Part shown: in pieces, positions 1-10,225 of the stretch | Layout: each line of letters opens with the position of its first letter | Numbering within the stretch: position 1 is the stretch's first letter | Assembly (NCBI GenBank): GCA_025057115.1 | Contig: JANWWZ010000010.1 | Location: 1-64,000 of the forward strand | Direction: 5' to 3' | DNA from: Bernardetiaceae bacterium | Lineage (GTDB): Bacteria > Bacteroidota > Bacteroidia > Cytophagales > Thermoflexibacteraceae | DNA length: 64,000 nt | Program-made: the position numbers and the translations under genes | Notes under the pieces: model-generated | What the model saw: the letters and a program-made list of their open reading frames with translations, nothing else | Database searches by the model: none | Told to the model about the DNA's origin: nothing

Positions 1-3000
1 GAAGAGGCTGCGAATAGTTTGGTTGACGCCCGCATTGTAGCGCACGTAAGTATCAGCTTCCATTTGAATGTTGGCATTGACAAAGCCATTGGTGCCCGAG
101 AAAGTGGGGAACTGGGTAGCGGTGGTAGCGTTGCCCAGCGTTAGGGCAGAGGCTCCGTCGACAGCAGCGGCAGGCGGGCCGCTTGCCCCATATAAGGTAC
201 TATTAGGACCGTAGCAAATGGATTCAAACACAGCGTTAGCCACGTAACTGGCAGGCAGCGAAGGCAGCCCATGAGCGGCTGGGGTGTTCATGTAACTGGC
301 CATGTTGGCTACACTGGCAAACATGCGAAAATCCTGAGCCGCACTGCCTGTGCCTGCAATCTGAATGCCGTTATCTACCAAGTTAGCTTGCGGACCGATG
401 AGCAGCGAACCTCTGATGCGGTTTTGGGTAAAGCTGCCCGTAAGAGTTTTGTGGACTACTTCGTTAGGGCGATTGGCTAACGATTGCGGGCAAGTAAGCC
501 AAAGATTGGCGTAGGTGGCGGTGGGCGTGTTGTCTCCCAGTGCTTGTACGTTTTGATTGGCGGGACTTGATACCGTACTGGTATTGCTGCCGAAGTTGTA
601 GGCTACGGTAGTACCTTCTTCTAAGTAGAGATGAGTGCTATTGAAAGCGGCAAAAGCGGGGAAGGAGGTATTTCCACCATCGCGAGTGCCGATAGTAAAG
701 ATCGCTGGTCCATTGACTGCCCCTGCTCCACCGACGTTTTGGTCGTTGTGAGGAATGGCAATGGGTCCAGTGGCAGTGGCTACGTTGGAAAACATGTGTA
801 AGCGGGGAACACTATTGGCAACAGCAACAACATGGGGAGTTAAAGTATGTCCACCAATTAATCGCAGGTTGTTGTTAGGGTTAATGGTAACGGTACCGCG
901 AACGCGGAAAGAGCCTGCGGAGCTTTTTGGAACAGGTCCGTTGGGAGTGCTGCTTGGATTAGTCAAGGTAAGATTAGCATAGGTGCGCACTCCACCGCCT
1001 GTAGTGCTGTTGAGTTCGCGAATAACTTGTCCTCTTCCACTGTTGTACACTACATTCCCGTATAAGCCGTTAGCAGGAGAGATTTCAAAGTTGATTTCTT
1101 CATCGTCATTTCCTCCGTAATTCACGGGGAATAAGGTAGAAATATTAGCAGTGCCTAGCATGATACGACTTACTCCATCATCGCCAGTGATATTACCACC
1201 ATCTGCTAAGCTGTTGCGACAGTACGTAGGTTTAATGTTATCAGCAGTGGTTTTTAACACTGGCATGCGGAAAAACTTCGCTGATTCATTAAAGGTAGCT
1301 ACTTGATAGCCATTGTCCACAAAGCTATTATTTGGTCCAATGATTAGGTCATCTCTTAAGTGGAATAAATAAAGAGCACTACCTACAGAGGTAGGAGCAG
1401 GGCTATTTGCCCCAGAGCCTGGTTGGTTGATAGCCGTTTTATTAACGGGCGCTGTAGCAGAAGAATTGGGGTTGACTAGCACCAAGTTAGCATATATCCG
1501 CGTTGAATCGTAATGGGTAAAGGTGCGAATGTCTTGTGGCACGCCTGCATTATAAACAATGGTAGTGCGAGATTGTATGAAAGTGCTGTCATTTTTAACG
1601 GTAGTAGGGAATTTTGTAGCTATAGTGGCAGTACCTATAGTGAAGCGACTTTCGCTGTTGGTTATGGTATGGTGCCCAGAGGTGTGATTGGTGGTAGGAT
1701 TGCCCATCCCTACATTTACGCTCATTACTCTGAGGTCGTAGAGATCGCGCCATCCGTTGAGCCTTGCTATAGCAGTGTCGCCGTTGTAACGCGCCGGTAG
1801 TACGCGATACATGTGGAAGCGACTACCAGGAGTCATGGTAATTTGATGACCGTTGTCAATTAAATGTGCATTGGGGTAAATGCGCAACTGTCCACGAATA
1901 GTAGTAGGTCCGTCTAGCTCTTTTTTTACCAATGCTGGAAGAGGATTGGTAGAGCGGTCTCGGTTGGCAATGAGCAAATGTCCGTAACTTTCATTTCCTG
2001 GTCCATTGAGTCCCTTAATGGTTTGGTTGTCTCCCGCATTGTAATTGACAACGCTGTTTGGGGAAAAGTTAATGTTGAAATTGCCGGTGGGAAAACTAGT
2101 AGCTACGTTTTGCAGCTCAAAAACTCGACCAATAGCATCGATTGCTCCCGGCCATACGTCTTTTCCTGAGCCCAATGTTAATATGCCCCAATCTTGTATT
2201 GAAAGTATTTTGTTGGTACCTACCATAGCAATTTGATTGCCATGGTCAAAAAACTCAATACCATTACCTACAATTAGATCGCCCTTAACAGTTAACGTGC
2301 CTCCATAGCTAGGAACATACACTGGCACAGAAGCACTACTAGGACTATGGTCAGCAGGTCCATATTGTACGTTACCTGTAATTTCTTCTCGAATGAGATG
2401 GCGCTTGCACAGCCGAAGCCATTTTGTACTAAAGTCAGTGGGTCCGTGATATGTCTTTAACCATAAGTTGCCATAGTCCGGCACGATGGAAACATTTTGA
2501 TGACCATACTGCTGATAAACTACCGTGCTGGTGGCATTTAAGGTAATATCATTTTTATTGTAACCCAATGGAAAGGTAGTGGGGTAGCCGTTTCTATTGT
2601 TGGGAAAGTCCGTTCCCCAGTTAATTCCACCAACCTTATTTTGATCTATAGTTGCAGGACGGGTAGGATTACCCAGGTAAAGAAACGTGCCCGCATCCAT
2701 TTTCATCGTGCCGCTGCCGCTTAACTTGCCTTTGATTTGCATGGGAATTTCATTCTCTTCAGCACCGTAATCGGCTAATGTACCACGTTGGATATGCAAG
2801 TGGCGATAAATGGATACAGGAGAGTAATACACCATTACCCAATGATTATTGGTAGGTTTATAGATTCTCAAATCATAGAATCGGCGGTTCTTGGGATCGT
2901 AATTTCCATTGGGATCGCCGGAAGATTGGAGAACAGGTTGGGTAGGAGCCGGTACATCAATATTTTCGCTCATGATAATTCTAGTATTGTATGCTGTAGA

Positions 3001-6000
3001 AACTTGAAGCCTACCATCGAGCACTACTTCAGAAGTATCAGCATAGAAATGAGCGGATTTTTGTGTGCGACTAATGACCCAGTCTCCTTCCAAACTAATT
3101 CGTTTAGGTTGATTAGTCTTGTAATTGGGATGGTCCATTCTTAGCGCCCCTCGATGGATGTAGATACTTGCCCGGCTCCAGGGGGTAGGAGTTGTAGAAG
3201 CGGTGTTTGAAGGAAGAGCAACGGGATATTGAGTGGCATGTTGGTGTCCATCCAAGTTAAGTGTATCCAATGGATACCATGAGCTATATCGGTTGTCAAA
3301 CCATACTTCTCCTGCAAAGCGCTGTCCATTGCTTTCAATGGTGTGGATAGTGGGGGAGTTTTGCTTGCCTTCCCCTACGAAGGAGAAGCGCGAAATGTAG
3401 TCGTTGCGTAGAATAGTCTCGTAAGAGGTATTATTAGGATCTGAGACAGCACTAGGACTTAAAGGACCTCCTGGAGGAGCCCAGCGTAAATCGCCCGCAA
3501 TTTGAATTTCAGCGCTTTGCAAAGAGGGTTGTTGCTCGTTGGTAAAAATAGCAGGTCCTTGTGCAGGCGTACCCGTTACAAAGCTACCCGCAGTGGTAAC
3601 TTTTCCCGGCAGGTTCATGTTAGCAGGGGTGGTTAAAAACCACATGAAGTTGCGCGCTTGTGCTTGTGGAATATCCACAATTACCCTGCGGCGATGTTTG
3701 GTGAAATCAGTATGTTGAATGCCTCCTTGGAAAGAATCGTCTAAGAAATACACGTTGTCCATGATGGTGGGAATGCACTGATTATTTTGCATGATCATGG
3801 CTTCGGTTAGATCGCCGTTGTTTAGTACGGGGTTTGTGCCAGGCTCTACATACCAGTTGGCTGGATTGCTCCACATGACGTTATCGCCATCATCATCAGG
3901 TATTCCATCGAAATTAGTATCGGCAGCCTTGCGGTGTGGATTGAGAAGTTTGTTTTTGTTAGTGCCACCCACCCAGTAGAAGTTTCGTCCTGTATTAGGA
4001 AGGGGATTGAAAACGACATTAGTATTGTTACCTGCATCTTGTCCTTGATTGACTTGCAAAGCAGGTGTGCTAATAATATTAATGTCTTTCACTAAAAGGC
4101 TGCTTACAGCATTAGAACCTGTATGCGGATTGTCCAGCTTTACTAAGGCTTGCCGCTCATCCAAAATGCTCTTGATGGTTGCCCACGCCGAGCATGGCGA
4201 AGAAAAATCAGTAGTCATATACTCCCTTATGGTAGTGTTGAAAGTAGGAGTATTTGAAAACAGGTCAGTATCGAACTCTACTACTGAAAATTCGCTTAGC
4301 TTGAGATTGGCTATTGTGTTAGTTACTCCGTTAGGGTTGCTACTACCGTTGAGCACTAATTTTGATTTTTTCTGGAGGTGAATATCTTGCCAGTAGCCAG
4401 GATTATAGGAATGTAACATAATGGGATAACTTACTGAAGAGGGAACATAGCCTGCATACACAGTGGAGCCCTCTCCAGCTAAGAGTTTTTTTCCTGGATT
4501 AGGCCAGTGTACATATCCCCTAAAATGAGCCGTTACAGCGGGTCCTAATATGACGTCATCCTTAAACTGGAAAGCAGTGTTGCCTAATCCTATTTGGCTA
4601 AACCAAATAGTGGAACTACCCCCTACTGTAACACTCTTTTCAAATACATAGCTTCCTAAGAAAGGAACTTGGCAGTTGGTGCCGACAATCACTTCTTTTT
4701 CAAAGCGATTAAATTGGCTCCAATTTGGATTAACACTGCTGGCAATCTCTACTCTATGAGCACCGCCTATGTAGGTTTGATAAAAATTGTAGTGCAAGTT
4801 GCAAAGTCCGTTAATAGCGATGCTGTTTTGGTTAATCTCTGGAACACACGGGCTAACCCTAGTGTGATTACCTAAATCGACGATGCCTTTAAAAATGTGT
4901 TGGGCACCATCGGGTAGATGGTAAATTTTTAACGTTCCTCCCCCTAGCAAGGAAATAGAAAAGGGCCATCCAGGAATATCATTCCCGTCGCTAGGATTGG
5001 GATAAGGATTAGGGTGGAGTTGAAATTGCCTTGGAATAACTATGGGATTTGTGACTAATTTGAGCTCTCTAAAATAGAATGGATGTGTTTTAATAGTGTC
5101 AGTGCGCACACTTATTAGATGGGCGTGTTTTCCAAATCCCATGCTAGGCACCTCGCGGACTCCTGGTTTTGAGCGACTCAATATCACGTAAATGACGCCA
5201 CCTTCTGTAGAAGCACTACTGTCTTGAGTAGCCCCTGAAAAATACCAATAAGAAGTAGGGTCAGGGGTATGAAAAACGAAGTCGTCTCCTCGCAAGTCCA
5301 ATACAATAGGGTCAGACACGGAATTTGAAGAAAGACCATCCGATCTGCCCTGAAAGGTCCAGTGAGAGGAACCTTCTATGTACAGCTCGCGCTTGGTAGT
5401 AAACTTATTTTTATTGTGCTGATAAGCATTGAATCTTCCAATCAGGAGTTTTTTTCCATTAGTGTTAAGCACACCCCGCTTTAGATATACTGCACCATTA
5501 TTAATGGGATTAGTACCACCATCTATTTTCGCACTAAAGTTGTCAACTAATCGCCAGCGCGTATTGTCATTATTGCCTTCGAAGATGACTTCGCGCGGGA
5601 AGTTTACTCCACCACTGCGAATGTCGTTCCAGCCATTGACAGGATCGCGCACCGCTCCCGTAAAGACAAAGTTGAGCCAGGCAGTAGCGGTTTGGTTTTG
5701 AAATTGAACTTCTCCTGAACTGCGATAACAGTCAAATGCACCTCCAATAGTAAGAGTACGAGTAAGGTTACCGACATTACGCATAATGGGCATTGGAGGA
5801 GTATTATCAATGTTCGACCAGCGCATGCCACCGACTTTATAGTCGCCATCGACATCTACTGTAGAATGAGTATTGGAAAAAGAAATATCGTGGTGCCCAA
5901 ATACCACAGAGTCCTTTTCATCCGGCAGGCAGTTGGGAGGCAAGGGAATGTATTGATCAGGAGCATACGACCAGTTAGCTAAATTGCTCCAAAGCGTATT

Positions 6001-7641
6001 GGTTCCACTATGAGAGCCTCCTGCTACCCAATAGATAACCTTTGAATTGAGCGAACCAGCAAAGGATACATTGCTATTATTTCCATCGTCTTGGGAACCA
6101 TTAGCAGTGATAGTGTTACTTGCATTGATATTTCCTATCTTAACTCCAATCCAAGTTAAACTAGAGGTGAGTTGCAAATTGGCTTGTGTATTATTGTGGC
6201 TATTAATAGTGATTGAATTATTGCAAGCGGCTCTAACATGAAAACTGTTATTGATGTGAGCAGTTTTTCCGCCAGCAAACAAGTAAGTAATGCTATTAGC
6301 TGAACCATAGTTGGTGGTGAGGGTTACAGTGCTATGGTAGTGAGTGTCACCGTTATTACTGAACTTTACATTAAGTAAGCCATTAATAGTTGCATCAACT
6401 TGTCCGTCAAACGTTACTTCGCCACCGTTGTTGTATTCAAAACTGCTTCCGTTGCCAATATATGTAAGATTGCCATCGATGGTGATATCGCCGGTATTTT
6501 CATATTTGACATGGCAGGCTGCAGCACCACTGCAGGTTACATCCCCTGAATGTGTAACATGGGTAACATTGTTGCTAACGTTTAGAGTCAAATTACCCGA
6601 GGCTGCACTAAGAGTTGTGTTGCCATTGAAATTGAGCGTACCACTGTGGTTAAAGTTAATAGTACTGTTGCCTGCTGCTGAGAAGTTGTTAAAATCAAGT
6701 GAACCGTTGTGACTGAATTGAATATTGTTAGAACCTGCTGCTGAGAAATTGCCAAAAGTAAGGTTGGCAGTTCCTGCTGGGCGAGTAAGATCATTATTAA
6801 GCCCTAAAGTGAAATCTCCTACTGTATGAGTATTATCTCCCTGCAGGGTAATATTGCGCGCACTAGTAGTGGCTGCAAAAACGAAGTTGCCAAAGGTTCG
6901 CCCTACGGCGCTGCCTAAGTCCACTGTAATAGCGGCAGTAGTGTTGGTGAAATTAAACGTAGCGTTATTACTGGTGAGAACAGCAGCCGCAGTGGCAGTA
7001 GCCAAAAAACTCGTTCCTGAAAGGTTTACCATGCTGGTGCCCAAATTGACGTTGCGGGCATTGCCGCCTGTTAAGCTAAAATTAGCTGCTGAAATGCTGT
7101 GGTTGTTGCTGTCGAAATCGCCTTGTGTGAAAATCAAATCGCCTGAGGTGGCAAAGGCATCGGCAAGGGAAGCAGTGGTACCTACATCTTTGTTGAAAAT
7201 GACATTTCCACCGAAACTTTTGCCTGCCATGGTGATGGTTTGCGTATTGCCGCCGGCGAAGGTAACCGTTCCTGTTCCACTAACAGCCATGCCAGTGATA
7301 AAGGTAAGGTTGCCGTGAATAGTAAGCGGGTTGTTAATGGCAAAAGTAGGGTTGTTGGTGGCTCCTGTCCAAGTAATATTAGCGCAAGTAGCTGCTACAT
7401 TTACTACTACGATTTGCCCTGCGGCACTAAAAGAATTGGCATCGAAAATGACGTTGTCAGAAGCCGTTGGCAGGGTAGTATGTGCCGTAAGACCTCCCGA
7501 AGTAGTGCGCCAGTTAGCAGGATCAGACCAGTTAGCAGAGCCTGAACCGGAAGGATGAACCCAGTAGTAATCGGCTGCTACTATAGAATTGGCTAGTAGT
7601 AAGCCAACCACGAGCGCTTTTAATGCGGTAATTGTATTCAT
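1..7641 (-). CDS. Giant repeat-containing secreted surface protein (N-terminal part, runs off the left edge)
   Basis: The frame opens at ATG 7641 and stays open for 2547 codons to the window edge, so the C-terminus is missing. Residues 1-22 are a signal peptide ending near VAA-DYYW. Three copies of a YWV..(G)...W.....NW module, typical of giant Bacteroidota surface proteins, start near residues 26, 537 (YWVAGG) and 1222 (YWVGG); the last is followed by a D-rich stretch resembling Ca-binding linkers. The rest is low-complexity beta-solenoid-like sequence rich in N, G, T and S. From about residue 1700 an imperfect unit recurs, marked by Y(N)xGxxQxI: its Tyr lies at 1709, 1867, 2030, 2199, 2348 and 2535, about 150-190 residues apart, and the Y-x-NL-x-L motif follows. 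I infer a surface adhesin or matrix protein exported by Sec and probably the type IX system. The C-terminal sorting domain that would prove this lies outside the window. Plus-strand frames here are shadows. Confidence 0.85.
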   Translation of the reverse strand, partial: MNTITALKALVVGLLLANSIVAADYYWVHPSGSGSANWSDPANWRTTSGGLTAHTTLPTASDNVIFDANSFSAAGQIVVVNVAATCANITWTGATNNPTFAINNPLTIHGNLTFITGMAVSGTGTVTFAGGNTQTITMAGKSFGGNVIFNKDVGTTASLADAFATSGDLIFTQGDFDSNNHSISAANFSLTGGNARNVNLGTSMVNLSGTSFLATATAAAVLTSNNATFNFTNTTAAITVDLGSAVGRTFGNFVFAATTSARNITLQGDNTHTVGDFTLGLNNDLTRPAGTANLTFGNFSAAGSNNIQFSHNGSLDFNNFSAAGNSTINFNHSGTLNFNGNTTLSAASGNLTLNVSNNVTHVTHSGDVTCSGAAACHVKYENTGDITIDGNLTYIGNGSSFEYNNGGEVTFDGQVDATINGLLNVKFSNNGDTHYHSTVTLTTNYGSANSITYLFAGGKTAHINNSFHVRAACNNSITINSHNNTQANLQLTSSLTWIGVKIGNINASNTITANGSQDDGNNSNVSFAGSLNSKVIYWVAGGSHSGTNTLWSNLANWSYAPDQYIPLPPNCLPDEKDSVVFGHHDISFSNTHSTVDVDGDYKVGGMRWSNIDNTPPMPIMRNVGNLTRTLTIGGAFDCYRSSGEVQFQNQTATAWLNFVFTGAVRDPVNGWNDIRSGGVNFPREVIFEGNNDNTRWRLVDNFSAKIDGGTNPINNGAVYLKRGVLNTNGKKLLIGRFNAYQHNKNKFTTKRELYIEGSSHWTFQGRSDGLSSNSVSDPIVLDLRGDDFVFHTPDPTSYWYFSGATQDSSASTEGGVIYVILSRSKPGVREVPSMGFGKHAHLISVRTDTIKTHPFYFRELKLVTNPIVIPRQFQLHPNPYPNPSDGNDIPGWPFSISLLGGGTLKIYHLPDGAQHIFKGIVDLGNHTRVSPCVPEINQNSIAINGLCNLHYNFYQTYIGGAHRVEIASSVNPNWSQFNRFEKEVIVGTNCQVPFLGSYVFEKSVTVGGSSTIWFSQIGLGNTAFQFKDDVILGPAVTAHFRGYVHWPNPGKKLLAGEGSTVYAGYVPSSVSYPIMLHSYNPGYWQDIHLQKKSKLVLNGSSNPNGVTNTIANLKLSEFSVVEFDTDLFSNTPTFNTTIREYMTTDFSSPCSAWATIKSILDERQALVKLDNPHTGSNAVSSLLVKDINIISTPALQVNQGQDAGNNTNVVFNPLPNTGRNFYWVGGTNKNKLLNPHRKAADTNFDGIPDDDGDNVMWSNPANWYVEPGTNPVLNNGDLTEAMIMQNNQCIPTIMDNVYFLDDSFQGGIQHTDFTKHRRRVIVDIPQAQARNFMWFLTTPANMNLPGKVTTAGSFVTGTPAQGPAIFTNEQQPSLQSAEIQIAGDLRWAPPGGPLSPSAVSDPNNTSYETILRNDYISRFSFVGEGKQNSPTIHTIESNGQRFAGEVWFDNRYSSWYPLDTLNLDGHQHATQYPVALPSNTASTTPTPWSRASIYIHRGALRMDHPNYKTNQPKRISLEGDWVISRTQKSAHFYADTSEVVLDGRLQVSTAYNTRIIMSENIDVPAPTQPVLQSSGDPNGNYDPKNRRFYDLRIYKPTNNHWVMVYYSPVSIYRHLHIQRGTLADYGAEENEIPMQIKGKLSGSGTMKMDAGTFLYLGNPTRPATIDQNKVGGINWGTDFPNNRNGYPTTFPLGYNKNDITLNATSTVVYQQYGHQNVSIVPDYGNLWLKTYHGPTDFSTKWLRLCKRHLIREEITGNVQYGPADHSPSSASVPVYVPSYGGTLTVKGDLIVGNGIEFFDHGNQIAMVGTNKILSIQDWGILTLGSGKDVWPGAIDAIGRVFELQNVATSFPTGNFNINFSPNSVVNYNAGDNQTIKGLNGPGNESYGHLLIANRDRSTNPLPALVKKELDGPTTIRGQLRIYPNAHLIDNGHQITMTPGSRFHMYRVLPARYNGDTAIARLNGWRDLYDLRVMSVNVGMGNPTTNHTSGHHTITNSESRFTIGTATIATKFPTTVKNDSTFIQSRTTIVYNAGVPQDIRTFTHYDSTRIYANLVLVNPNSSATAPVNKTAINQPGSGANSPAPTSVGSALYLFHLRDDLIIGPNNSFVDNGYQVATFNESAKFFRMPVLKTTADNIKPTYCRNSLADGGNITGDDGVSRIMLGTANISTLFPVNYGGNDDEEINFEISPANGLYGNVVYNSGRGQVIRELNSTTGGGVRTYANLTLTNPSSTPNGPVPKSSAGSFRVRGTVTINPNNNLRLIGGHTLTPHVVAVANSVPRLHMFSNVATATGPIAIPHNDQNVGGAGAVNGPAIFTIGTRDGGNTSFPAFAAFNSTHLYLEEGTTVAYNFGSNTSTVSSPANQNVQALGDNTPTATYANLWLTCPQSLANRPNEVVHKTLTGSFTQNRIRGSLLIGPQANLVDNGIQIAGTGSAAQDFRMFASVANMASYMNTPAAHGLPSLPASYVANAVFESICYGPNSTLYGASGPPAAAVDGASALTLGNATTATQFPTFSGTNGFVNANIQMEADTYVRYNAGVNQTIRSLF

Positions 7642-7944
7642 ATTTTTTCTAGCTTTTTGTAAAACGTTTATGTGCAGTTTTGTTTTCTGCAATACCCTTA
7701 TTATGACTTTAACGGATGCTAGTTTTACTGGTTGAAAAAATGGTGCTTTATATACATAATTTAGCTCGCCTATCAAGTGCCGGCGACGTAGGAAAATTTT
7801 TTACAAAAAGAAGCGGTCGTGTTTTGTTAGAATTCTATACCATAACTTTTTAGCTTGAATTTCTTTGAATTGGACGTTTGTACGGGCGTTTGTTTGTCTA
7901 AAAAATTATTTTTACACATCAGTTCATTTCAATATTGCTGAAAT
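7642..7944. other. Divergent intergenic region between surface protein and DPP-IV genes
   Basis: About 300 AT-rich bases separate the two divergent start codons and must hold both promoters. I see no open frame, tRNA or strong hairpin. No clear TTTG-N19-TAnnTTTG pair could be placed for either gene. Confidence 0.5.
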
Positions 7945-10128
7945 ATGAAACAACCGCTTCGCTTAACGCTATCTTTTCTTATAATTTATCCATTATTATT
8001 ACAAGTTTGCGCGCAAAAAAAGCTCACTATTAGCGATCTTTACTACAATGCTACTTTGCGACCGCGTTCTGTAGAAAATGTCAATTGGATGAAGGATGGC
8101 AGGTACTACACTGCTCAAAAAGAAAATACTATCGTTCAATATGATGTTGTCACTGGGCAGGGAGTCAGAACTCTCTTTGATGGGGAGCTATTTAACCTTT
8201 ACTTTAACAATTACGCTTTTAGCAACGATGGACAGAAAATTCTACTCACTACGGGATTTGAGCCCATTTATCGCCATTCCTACAAAGCTGAGTTTTACAT
8301 ATATGACTTTGCTGTTGATTTTGTTTTTCCCCTTTCTAGACAAGGGAAACAATCCTATGCTACCTTTTCTCCCGATGGCAAAAAGGTAGCTTTTACGCGA
8401 GACAATAATTTGTACATCAAAGATTTAGCAACGGAAGTAGAAACTGCTGTCACCACTACAGGCAAGCTCAACGAACTCATTCACGGCAGTGCGGATTGGG
8501 TGTATGAAGAAGAATTCAGCATGGCTAAAGCCTTTGAGTGGTCGCCCGATGGGACGAAGATTGCCTTCATTAGCTTTGATGAGCGCCAAGTACCAGAATA
8601 CAACATGCAACTATGGCCCTCCAACAAGCTCTATCCCCAAGACTATCGCTACAAATACCCCAAAGCAGGTGAGAAAAATTCCATCGTTAGCGTGTCTGTG
8701 TATGACCTTGCTTCAAAGCGCACTGTATCGGTGGACCTAGGCAGTCAAAGCGATATATACATACCGCGCATCCGCTGGACCCCGCTTCCCAACACGCTGG
8801 CTATTTTGCGCCTTAATCGCTTGCAAAATCAAATGCAACTGCTTTATGCCGATGCCAACACAGGACAAACCCGAGTAGTGATAGAAGAAACTAGCTCCAC
8901 CTATCTGGAAGCTGAAAATTTCGACCTAATGACCTACGTGAAAAATGGCAAACAGTTTCTTTGGGCAAGTGAGCGCAGTGGTTATAAACATCTCTACCTT
9001 TATGACATAGAAGGCAAATTAGTGGGTCCTGTTACGCAGGGTAACTGGGAAGTAGATAAAATAGTGGGCATTGACGAAAGTGGCAAAACCCCAATTGTCT
9101 ACTATACCTCTACGGAAGTTTCTCCTTTAGAGCGTCATTTATATGCCATTGGACTGGATGGCAAAAACAAGCGCAAACTCACTACTTCCCCTGGAATGAA
9201 CCGCATTCACATGAGCAAGGATTGCAAGTACTATTTTTGCTATCATGCCAGTGTCCAACAACCTTTGAGTGTCAAATTGTATCAATTGCCCAGCAATCAA
9301 CTTGTTAGAACGTTGGAAGAAAATCAAACTTTTCAGCAAGCTGCAGCCCAATATCGCCTCTCGCAAAGAGAATTTTTCACCTTTAAAACTACTGATGGCA
9401 CAGAACTTAATGGTTATTTAATGAAACCACCAGATTTTGATCCTACTAAGCGCTATCCGCTACTGATGCACGTATACGGCGGACCAGGTTCGCAGCAAGT
9501 GCTTAATACTTATACTAGCGGAGTAAATGACCTGTGGCATAATTTATTGGCTCAACAAGGTTACTTAATTGCTTGCGTGGATAACCGCGGCACAGGAGGC
9601 AGGGGGGAAGCATTTAAAAAAATTACTTATGCCAATTTGGGCAAGTATGAAGTAGAAGACCAAATTCAAGCTGCTAAGTATTTAAGCTCCTTGCCTTTTG
9701 TGGATAAAGAGCGCATCGGCATTTGGGGGTGGAGCTATGGGGGATATATGAGCTTACTTTGCCTGCTGCTGGGAAATGATGTATTTAAACTTGCCATCGC
9801 TGTAGCGCCAGTCACCAATTGGCGCTTTTATGATACCATTTACACAGAGCGCTATTTGAAACTCCCTCAGGAAAATTCTGCTGGTTACGACAATTACTCG
9901 CCCATCACCCATGCGGAAAAGCTCAAAGGCAAGTTGTTACTCATCCACGGCACAGGGGATGATAATGTCCATTTTCAAAATGCAATTGCTTTGCAAAATG
10001 CACTCATTGCTGCTGGCAAGCAATTTGACTCTTTCTATTATCCTGACCGCAACCATGGCCTTTACGGTGGCAATACGCGCCTCCACCTCTACGAAATGAT
10101 GACTAATTTTATATTGAAGAATCTTTAA
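7945..10128 (+). CDS. Secreted dipeptidyl peptidase IV (family S9B)
   Basis: A 727-residue serine exopeptidase that should remove X-Pro or X-Ala dipeptides from peptide N-termini in the periplasm or at the cell surface. Residues 1-23 form a signal peptide ending ...VCAQ. An eight-bladed beta-propeller (about 60-470) carries the Glu-Glu motif E188-E189 in VYEEEF, which binds the substrate amino group and marks true DPP-IV rather than other S9 enzymes. The alpha/beta-hydrolase domain (about 500-727) shows S597 in GWSYGG, D672 in HGTGDDN and H704 in RNHG. The length matches bacterial DPP-IV. It stands alone, divergent from the giant surface protein and convergent with skp, with a shared terminator downstream. 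An amino-acid or peptide-scavenging role is inferred. Confidence 0.93.
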   Translation: MKQPLRLTLSFLIIYPLLLQVCAQKKLTISDLYYNATLRPRSVENVNWMKDGRYYTAQKENTIVQYDVVTGQGVRTLFDGELFNLYFNNYAFSNDGQKILLTTGFEPIYRHSYKAEFYIYDFAVDFVFPLSRQGKQSYATFSPDGKKVAFTRDNNLYIKDLATEVETAVTTTGKLNELIHGSADWVYEEEFSMAKAFEWSPDGTKIAFISFDERQVPEYNMQLWPSNKLYPQDYRYKYPKAGEKNSIVSVSVYDLASKRTVSVDLGSQSDIYIPRIRWTPLPNTLAILRLNRLQNQMQLLYADANTGQTRVVIEETSSTYLEAENFDLMTYVKNGKQFLWASERSGYKHLYLYDIEGKLVGPVTQGNWEVDKIVGIDESGKTPIVYYTSTEVSPLERHLYAIGLDGKNKRKLTTSPGMNRIHMSKDCKYYFCYHASVQQPLSVKLYQLPSNQLVRTLEENQTFQQAAAQYRLSQREFFTFKTTDGTELNGYLMKPPDFDPTKRYPLLMHVYGGPGSQQVLNTYTSGVNDLWHNLLAQQGYLIACVDNRGTGGRGEAFKKITYANLGKYEVEDQIQAAKYLSSLPFVDKERIGIWGWSYGGYMSLLCLLLGNDVFKLAIAVAPVTNWRFYDTIYTERYLKLPQENSAGYDNYSPITHAEKLKGKLLLIHGTGDDNVHFQNAIALQNALIAAGKQFDSFYYPDRNHGLYGGNTRLHLYEMMTNFILKNL

Positions 10129-10166
10129 TAGAACGTGTAGCCAACTAAGCTACCTGAGGCAAAATG

Positions 10167-10207
10167 CAATCCCTGACAAATCTTCAAGCTGAATTTGTCA
10201 GGGATTG
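10167..10207. terminator. Bidirectional stem-loop terminator between DPP-IV and skp
   Basis: A perfect 15-bp inverted repeat (10167-10181 and 10193-10207) encloses an 11-base loop in the gap between convergent genes. The stem begins CAATCCCTGAC. The flanking T-tract is weak (GGTTTAATTT). Confidence 0.7.
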
Positions 10208-10225
10208 GGTTTAATTTATGGTGGG

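Noticed and set aside
3141-6794. Short minus-strand frames at 3141-3338, 3846-4037, 5604-5855 and 6588-6794
   Set aside because: They are out of frame with the continuous 2547-codon frame that contains signal peptide and repeat modules.
271-7558. Plus-strand open frames of 60-154 codons over the first 7.6 kb
   Set aside because: They are shadows of the giant minus-strand gene, whose N/G/T/S-rich codons leave the opposite strand open; none has a domain or plausible start context.
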